From contig PYSS01000136.1 of the NCBI GenBank assembly GCA_003049465.1, positions 31,022 through 95,021 on the forward strand: a stretch of DNA of 64,000 nt, given 5' to 3'. The notes below the pieces were generated by a model. It was not told the origin of the DNA. It did not search any database and was given only the letters and a program-made list of their open reading frames with translations. This stretch comes from Magnaporthiopsis rhizophila (Eukaryota; Ascomycota; Sordariomycetes; Magnaporthales; Magnaporthaceae). A program made the position numbers and the translations under genes. This document shows positions 57,235-64,000 of the stretch, in pieces (within the stretch, counting starts at the first letter, position 1; every line of letters begins with the position of its first letter).

Positions 57235-59722
57235 ATGAACGACGCCAGCGGCGAGCACATCGAAAGGCATGTTCAAGAGATTGAGCAGCAGGCCCCTGGC
57301 GGCACCGCCCAGGATGTAAAGCTAGACATACAAAGCACCCACGCCCATGTAGATCCAACGTATGCAATCCATTACCAGACCGTGGTCCCGTGAAGGCACA
57401 GACTAACTTTACAGACGCTGGTGGTTCGCCTCATCGGCCTTTCCCATGATTGCCGGCACGCTTGGCCCCGTCGCCTCCGCCTTCAGCATCTGCGCCCTCG
57501 TCCAGCCATGGAGGCAGCACTTTGCGCCCGGCGCAGACGTTGACCTGGCGCCCTTTGTCGCCGACCCGCCCTGGCTCATTGTCGTCAATGCCATCCAGCT
57601 GGTCGTCGCCATCGTCGCGAACCTGTTCCTGCTGCTGAACATGGCGAAGAGGGTCCGGTTTACCGTTGCCATGCCCATCACCATCGTCGGCTGGTACCTC
57701 TCCGCCATCTGCCTTGTGGCCCTCGTGGCTTCTGCGGCAGTCCACCTCGTCCTTCCGAGTCCCGACTCGGAGCGCATGTGGTCGCAGGCCTTTTGGTACG
57801 GCATCTTTGCCGGCCTGCTGTATTTCGTTGTCGCATCCCTCCTCGTCGTGACCGCCTGGGACGCAAACCAGGGCCGTTACGAGAAGGACTTTCGGCTGAC
57901 GGCCAGCCAGCGCACGCTGATGCTGCAGACCATCATGTTCCTCATGTACCTGCTCCTCGGCGCTCTCGTCTTTTCCACCATTGAGGGCTGGCACTATCTG
58001 GACGCCGTCTACTGGGCGGACGTGACGCTTTTCACCGTCGGCTTTGGCGATATCCGCGCTACAACCATGCTAGGCCGCGGCCTCTTATTCCCCTACGCGT
58101 TCATCGGCGTCATCAGCCTGGGTCTGGTCATTGGATCGATACGAAGCCTGGTACTCGAGCGCGGCAGGAGGATGCTCGACGCCCGCATGATTGAGAAGAA
58201 ACGGAGGGGGCTCGTCAAGTGCCTAACCGACCACAACGAGCACGATATTCTCACGCCAGTCAGGAACGAGCGCGGTGGTGATGCGGTCGACAAAGAGCGT
58301 GAGGGTCATAGCTCTCCGCCACCACCGAGAACTACCAAGACTGGCCTCTCAGAGTTAGAGCGCAGAGCAACCGAGTTCAGGCTGATGCGCCGGATACAAC
58401 AGTCTGCCGCCAAAAGAAGACGCTGGGTCGCGATGGCGCTGTCGACCAGCGTCTGGCTGGTGCTCTGGCTCTTGGGCGCCTTCATTTTCAAGAACAGTGA
58501 GGAGCCGTACCAGGGATGGACCTATTTCGATGGCGTCTACTTTTGCTTCGTCAGCCTGACCACTATCGGCTACGGAGACATCACTCCGGTGTCGAACCCC
58601 GGCCGCGCCTTTTTCGTCTTCTGGTCGCTCCTCGCGCTCCCGACCATGACGGTGCTCATATCCAACGCGGGCGACACTGTCGTCAGGAGCATCCGCGACA
58701 CCACGAACCAGCTCGGCGGCATCACCATCCTCCCAGGCGATCAAGGCGCCCTGCGGGACGTCAAGGCCATATTACACACCATGTCGTGCGGTTTACTCTT
58801 TGCAGAAGACGACATCGTCGAGGAATCACCTCCTGGATTCCTCGGGCAGGCTCGTATCCGGCGGCTTTCTGGCGACGACGAGGATTCCGACAATGACGAG
58901 GATTCTCGTAGCCTACAGAAATTTAGATCAGAGGAGGCCCTCGAGGACGAACAGCGCGTCCTTGAAGGGTCTTCACGGGCACGACACAGGGCCCGACGCG
59001 AGCGCCCCGAGCCCGGTCCCGAGGGCCCACCGGCGGCCCCGGCACAAGATACTGTGCGTTTACGGGGACGGCGGAATGATACCGGGAAAGGTGGTTTCCG
59101 GGAAGACATCGAAGGCAGTGCATCCCCAGCATCAAACCCCACCGGCTTCTCGGAAACTTCGCCAGGGCCGCAGGCTAGCAGCGCGAAGCCCTCGGCCTCA
59201 ACCCAGCCGCCACGTCGGGGCATCTCGCTCCCTCCCATCCCAGCTGACCGCGCCGACTACCACATCCTGCTGATCGACGAGATCGCCCGCGTGTCGCAGC
59301 ACATGAAGCAGAAGCCGGCGAAGAAGTACGGCTTCGTCGAGTGGGCCTGGTATCTGCGCCTGTTGGGCGAGGACGAGAGCAGCGCCCAGACGCACAGGCG
59401 CGCCACGCCGCACGTCCACCGAAGGGCCGCCCGTCGGCGTGCCGCTAGCAGCAGCAGCAGTGTCAACCAGAGCGCACATCGCTTGACCGAGAAGGGCGAT
59501 GTCGACAGCGGGTCGACCGCCGCTTCCAGGATCAGCGGCAGTGACGGGAAAGGACCGGGTGATGGCGGCGAACCGGCGGCATACGACGGCAGCTGGAGCT
59601 GGATTGGGTCACGCAGCCCCCTCATGGGCAGGCAGGACGAGGCTGAATGGATCCACGAGAGGCTTGTCATGAGGCTCGCTGAGGAGCTGCGGAGTGCCAG
59701 GAGAGGCAGAGATGAGGAGTGA
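57235..59722 (+). CDS. TOK-type outward-rectifier potassium channel
   Basis: Two exons: 57235-57359 and 57415-59722, giving 810 residues; the intron is 55 bp (GTATGC...GACTAAC...ACAG). TOK channels have eight membrane helices and two pore loops and carry outward K+ current in the fungal plasma membrane. The splice rebuilds RWWFASSAFPMIAG, a motif typical of filamentous TOK proteins. Hydrophobic helices run from about residue 48 to 290. The first selectivity filter is TVGFGD (about 250-255) and the second TIGYGD (about 424-429), between helices WLVLWLLGAFIF and FFVFWSLLALPTMTVLI. A charged cytosolic linker (RMIEKKRRGLVK...) lies between the two halves, and the C-terminal 300 residues are long, acidic and disordered. 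The GFG/GYG filter pair is normal for the family. This identification is secure. Confidence 0.95.
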
Positions 59723-60474
59723 GACGCCGTTGTAGTTGAATCCTAGGTCCTCGTTACCTAGGTCAGGATCTACGTAGATACCTTCCCACAGAGGCCCCTC
59801 GCGAAATCCAGTTCCTCCCATGCTTGCCTCGTTTCCCCCACACAAGGCTATAGAGACGCAATTTCGACAGCCGTCGTCCAACCTTCAGAGCAGCCCCTAT
59901 GTCGGAGGGATCAACCTTATTGTTGGTGTACCGGCCTGCCACTGTGAATAACGCGTGACGACGAGCAATTCACTGTGGTCAGTGCCGCGGCCCAAGGAGT
60001 AGGAGTGGCGGACGCATGGGGATGCTTTGAACTCGGGATTAGACATACTTGTAGCGTTTTCAGCCTCGATAAATGTTAGGCACAGGGGAAAGTGGCTATG
60101 GCTGGAAGAGGGAATGGTTCAGGCTGGTTCAGGCTGGTTCAGGCTGGTTCAGGCTGGTTCAGGGAAAAAGTTGTGGGAAGCGAGGAAAAAGAGTTTTGGA
60201 CGAAAAGAAAAGTTGGAGGACAACAAAGGAGATATCAGAATAAATGGGGCAGAGGGGAAGTGGGGGAATGTAAACAGAAAATTTTGTAAAGGTATAGTCA
60301 GGCCTATGTGCGAGGCAAATCACAGGGCAAGGCTGGGACATCCTCAAGGCAAATTTGAAACCACTCCTTGATAGTCAGATATATGTAAGAGCCCACCGCA
60401 AAAAGTCAGTAGAACCGACGACGTGAAGCCAACAAGGCAAAAGGCAAGCCACCGCTCCATGACCCTCATAGCTG
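59723..60474. other. Intergenic with a 10-bp minisatellite
   Basis: 3' flank of the TOK gene, with ACCTAGGT motifs (59755-59763) and the repeat listed separately. No gene was recognised. Confidence 0.5.
60116..60163. repeat. 10-bp minisatellite (GGTTCAGGCT), about 4.8 copies
   Basis: Four perfect AGGCTGGTTC units (60121-60160) with partial units on each side. Confidence 0.92.
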
Positions 60475-60914
60475 TCAAACCGGGCTGGCAAACTGAACGT
60501 CGGTTTCCTTCATCTCTTCCACAACCCTTTGGAGGTGGTCATGGATGAGCTGCCGGAGAACTCGCGGCACCTCCTCCTCTCTGACGCCCATGTTGAGCAT
60601 GATCGACAATGGCTTGAAGTCGGCCGGCAGGAGCGCAGATCATTCGCTGCTTGTGCCGGCGTTTCGTCCCGCGGGGTTGGAAAGATGCGGCCGATGCGGC
60701 CGAGACTGCCCATTGCCGCAAGAGTCAGGAGGCTCTCGTTGCTTTCGCCGAGGGCTTGCTTCTCGTTGAGTGCTGCCAGCTTCTTTGTAAGATTGCCGGC
60801 CGGTGCATTGCCGGCCGGGACACCGGCCATCCCAAGTTCCGCCGCAGCCTTTTTTTGGGATTCGGCAATATCCGCCTCGTTTCCGGGGTTGAGCAGCCTG
60901 GAGCGGGCACACAA
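60475..60914 (-). pseudogene. Disrupted coding relic, family unknown
   Basis: Two coding-like stretches lie in different frames. The first (from about 60914) reads LLNPGNEADIAESQKKAA..., KKLAALNEKQALGESNESLLT and GRIGRIFPTPRDETPAQAAND. Near 60640 the sense continues only after a one-base shift, as LLPADFKPLSIMLNMGVREEE and LRQLIHDHLQRVVEEMKETD, ending with a stop at 60475. The second part is strongly helix-like and clearly non-random. No splice site explains the shift. I do not recognise the family. It may be a truncated, frameshifted gene or an assembly error in a short gene; no convincing start codon was found. Confidence 0.4.
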
Positions 60915-63900
60915 AGTGCTTTTTATAAGAGCGCCGTTGCTTCTGCAAGTCTGAGTATTTTGGCCTGGTATATAAAGCGTTTAACGGTGAGCAAAAGGAA
61001 GATCCACGAAACGTCTCAAGCCCTCTTTCCTGCGTCTCTCCTGTATTTCTCCTGGGTTGATTTCGTCTCTATAGTCTAAATCCTCGGCACCGGGGATCGG
61101 CTACCCAGCAGCTATTTCTTCCTGCCGATGACAGTGCTGTGTGAACTAATTAGATAAACTGTTGGGAACCGGCGTGTAGTCAAGGGACAGAACATGCCTG
61201 TCAGCCGGGGAGGTTGTTCTAAAACCATGCACTCCGCTCAAGACTGCTGGACATGGCGAAGGCTATTATATCAAGCATGTTTGTGCTTGGTCGGGGCACA
61301 CTTCATTTTCATATATCCCTACCCGGTCGACATTATGATTCTACCAAACAGGCAGGAATTGACATCTACGCCTCTGCTTCATGTTTTACCTCACGGCTTT
61401 TTCTGCAGAACAAAAGCTGTCCGTCTCAACTACACTTTCTCCGCGCCTTGGATTTTTCTCACAGTTGCCCCTTTTTGCTCTTTCAATTCCGTGGAAGCCA
61501 TATCTGCCAGATAGCCACCGCCATCCCGACCCCCGGACCTGGGCAGTTTGAACATAGCGCCGCGATGTGAAGTGCTTGTCACACGGTCCGCTTGGTTTGC
61601 TTCCTGTCGCTCAGGGCTAATTAAGAGATGGCGGCACTTGTGGCATTAGTCGTTCACAACTGTCACTGGTGGCGGGGCTAATAAGAGATACCAAGCAAAG
61701 CATTTCCGCTAATATACGATTAGCTTTAATTATTACAAGCCCATAAGACTTTAAAAATTCGAAGGTAGATCTAGTTGTGCGGAAACAATCCCGAGGCGTA
61801 AGAGTTTGACCAGTAATAAGGTACGACTCTTTTGTCCCGCCGGCACATAGCTGTTTTCCAATGGACATGGGTTTTTTTATCCCTTATTAACAAGTAGTAG
61901 GAATAAAGTGGCTTCCCAGGTGACGTGCGTGGTCCAGTGTGCGTATCCAGGTTGCTAAATCAGAAAAAACCAAGGATCAAATACGGGGCCCGGCAAGTTT
62001 ATTTCGGAGGTCGTTCGTTTTTGGTTTTTAGAAGCATGTTTAACCTCGTTTTCTTAAACCTCCTGCCTTGTTCGGTTTTCTCGGCACTACGCTTGCCACT
62101 GGGATATCCACAAAATAAAATTTTGGCATGGACGTGCATTAATGCCAAAAAAAAAAAAAAAAAAAAAAAGCCCCTGCACCAGGGAGGCATAAAAGTCGGA
62201 CAGAACCGAGCATAACTACAGGGGCCGCTGGGCAATCTCAGGGCCCCAGGGCAAGCAGGGAGGGGTTACCCATTGGTACGCAACGCCCCCAAGCACTTGC
62301 CTCGTTGCATAGGGCAGACAGCATCAGGCAGACGTGGAGAAAAGGGGACTTAGGAGAAAGGACCTGGAGACGAGGGGTCAGGGTCACGTCGGGCGCAAGG
62401 TTATCTCCCCGATCAGTGACTTGTTGGTTTGTTTGTATGGGTGCATGGAGATTTGACCTGCTTCCTTCCTCGCTTGTGGCGTGGGCCGGAACACGTCATT
62501 CCGTACGATGGCATTCCTGCCCCGGGAACGAGTCAATGGCTGGGCTGGCAAGGACTGCCGTTGTCGACTGGAGTCGTGACGATGGGCTGCGACAGCGAAA
62601 GATCGGCGATTAACCCAAAATCAGGCAATCTACTAGCCTTGGTACAGTAGGTGGCTCTATAGACCGCCAAGAGCCTCCGCTGGAGGGTGTGGTCGATGGA
62701 GGTCTAGACCTTTGGCGGGCTCTCTCCTCTGCGCCTTGTCCTAGCAAGTTTTCTTGCTGTCCGGCTCCCGTTTAACGGGTGCTACAGTAGCAGAAAGTGC
62801 AGAGGTGTTGACCGACTCCAGGCCTTTCTCGGCTGTCCCAGCGTGCGTGTACACGCGATACCCAAGCCGGACCCAGATTACGCCCTCGGCCGGAAGAGCA
62901 CCAACCTTGTTGACGCGATGCAATGGCTAGGGTTGGCGACCAAGGATAAGGAAAGGAAATTCGGGGTGGCAACTTGGGGGAAGGCCGGTTGCTGTCACCG
63001 ACTTGGCATTCTACGTAGTAAACAACTCCCCATGTCAGGGTGCCATTGTCGGCTTGCATAGCAGGCCTACACAGAGAGGGGCGCTGGGCATGTTTGATGC
63101 GGTAGCGTTGCAGTGCATGGTGGTAGTCCCAGATTGCCTCATCGTTTGGGTCTGAATCTCCAGCCCATGTTGTTTTTCGCTTCTGACGTCTCCGGTATCC
63201 TGTTCGTCCACCCGGCGGAAGATGGGGACGATGACACGGGAAAAAATAAGCAAGCAAGAAAAGTAAAATAAGTCCTTTTGATCTGCCTGCTATTATGAAC
63301 GGACGTTCCGATGGTGAATCCGAGACAAGCGAGCGCCGGGTGGCATCGGTCCAGTGGAGAAATTGTGCAATCGCGCACGCCCAGCCGAGTTAGGCGGCGG
63401 AGAATTCAGGAGACGGAGAGCCGAAGGCTTGTTTGGCGGCAGCACGCAGATTGGTGCAAAAGACACCCGCAAAAGGACGCCGCGATGCAGCAGCCCGGGC
63501 GCTAGAGAAGCCTTAATCGCAATTGACTCGGGCCTCTCCATCCGTCCATCTCCCGCCTTGATTTCCATGCGCACCCAGAATCCGAGCCCCTATCGGGTTC
63601 ACATGCATGGTCGTCATGAGCACGTCACATTGGCCGCCGTTCTGCCAAGTCCACCCACGTCGTCCAGCCCGCCTCGATAATTGTCGTCTTATTTGGCAAC
63701 CCTCAGGCATCTGAGCTCGGAATGGCAGGACCCTACAGTTCTGCACAACCCCTCCCTCCGCTGTAGCTCCGTTCTCCTGTTGGCTGGACCAAAACAGCCA
63801 ATCACCGAGGCCCTATGCGGGGGCTGTTCTCGGTTCTGCACCTCTCCAGCTTGGGCAGCAACGGCCGTGCAGTTTCCCTTCTGGGATTCTCGCACCCTCG

Positions 63901-64000
63901 CACGCCGTCGCTGAGCCGGCAGCACCCTGCCCCGTCCTGTCCACATGAGTCCTGTCCCCAGTCCAAGTCAATCCCGGCAACTGATCCGGGGGCCAGGCGT
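60915..64000. other. About 3 kb to the window end, no confident gene
   Basis: It includes an AT-rich patch (61640-61868) described separately and a 23-base A-run (62147-62169). Several short frames occur near 62300-63700, but none has a motif I can support. A gene could begin beyond the window edge. Confidence 0.45.
61640..61868 (-). other. AT-rich patch, possible decayed mobile-element fragment (weak)
   Basis: Base composition drops sharply to TA-rich within GC-rich surroundings. The minus strand has an open frame (about 83 codons, TPRDCFRTTRSTFEFLKSYG). Such patches are often relics of elements altered by repeat-induced point mutation. I cannot assign a transposon family and see no terminal repeats. 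Confidence 0.25.

Overview
This is nuclear DNA of a filamentous ascomycete (Pezizomycotina, most likely a Sordariomycete). The introns are short (55-90 bp, mostly GTRNGT...YAG with CTAAC-like branch sites). The gene families are typically fungal: FunK1 kinase, fungal phytochrome, copper-fist factor, Rgt1-like Zn2Cys6 regulator, TOK potassium channel and an ABC-A transporter. The single clear tRNA carries an intron after position 37. No prokaryotic feature, CRISPR array or intact transposon was seen. Gene density is low and the intergenic DNA is rich in simple repeats and long A/T homopolymers.

Layout, left to right. A frameshifted FunK1 kinase relic (31-1845) is followed by a four-exon ABC-A transporter (2260-7514, minus) and an F-box protein (8870-10795, minus). 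A mostly empty stretch holds an imperfect 264-bp palindrome (12683-12946). Next come a frame-disrupted multi-pass membrane protein (14335-16274, plus), a secreted tandem-repeat precursor with Kex2-type sites (17495-18769, plus) and ketopantoate reductase (19913-21236, minus, three exons). About 12 kb without a recognisable gene precedes a three-exon copper-fist transcription factor (33163-35147, plus). A 5-kb gap precedes a complete hybrid histidine-kinase phytochrome (40368-45087, plus). Then follow an Rgt1-like zinc-cluster factor (46814-50192, minus, possibly extending to 46507), a SET-domain protein (53539-54426, minus), tRNA-Pro(UGG) with intron (54776-54870, plus), an alpha/beta-hydrolase-fold protein lacking an obvious nucleophile serine (55121-56467, minus), a TOK-type K+ channel (57235-59722, plus) and a disrupted coding relic (60475-60914, minus). 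The last 3 kb holds no confident gene.

The genes do not form an obvious pathway cluster. They are a mix of housekeeping functions (pantothenate synthesis, tRNA, K+ channel, transporter) and environmental sensing or regulation (red-light phytochrome, copper and glucose-type regulators, F-box, SET). The most distinctive locus is the repeat precursor at 17495-18769. It has a predicted signal peptide and five modules, each ending in a dibasic KR site. Each module has a Lys/Gly-rich arm, an Asn-rich spacer, a conserved amphipathic core and a Gln run. It resembles Kex2-processed repeat proteins (KEPs) but matches neither alpha-pheromone nor dikaritin precursors that I recognise. It is the best candidate here for an undescribed peptide system. 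All exon models are read by eye from splice signals and family motifs. No search or transcript evidence was available.
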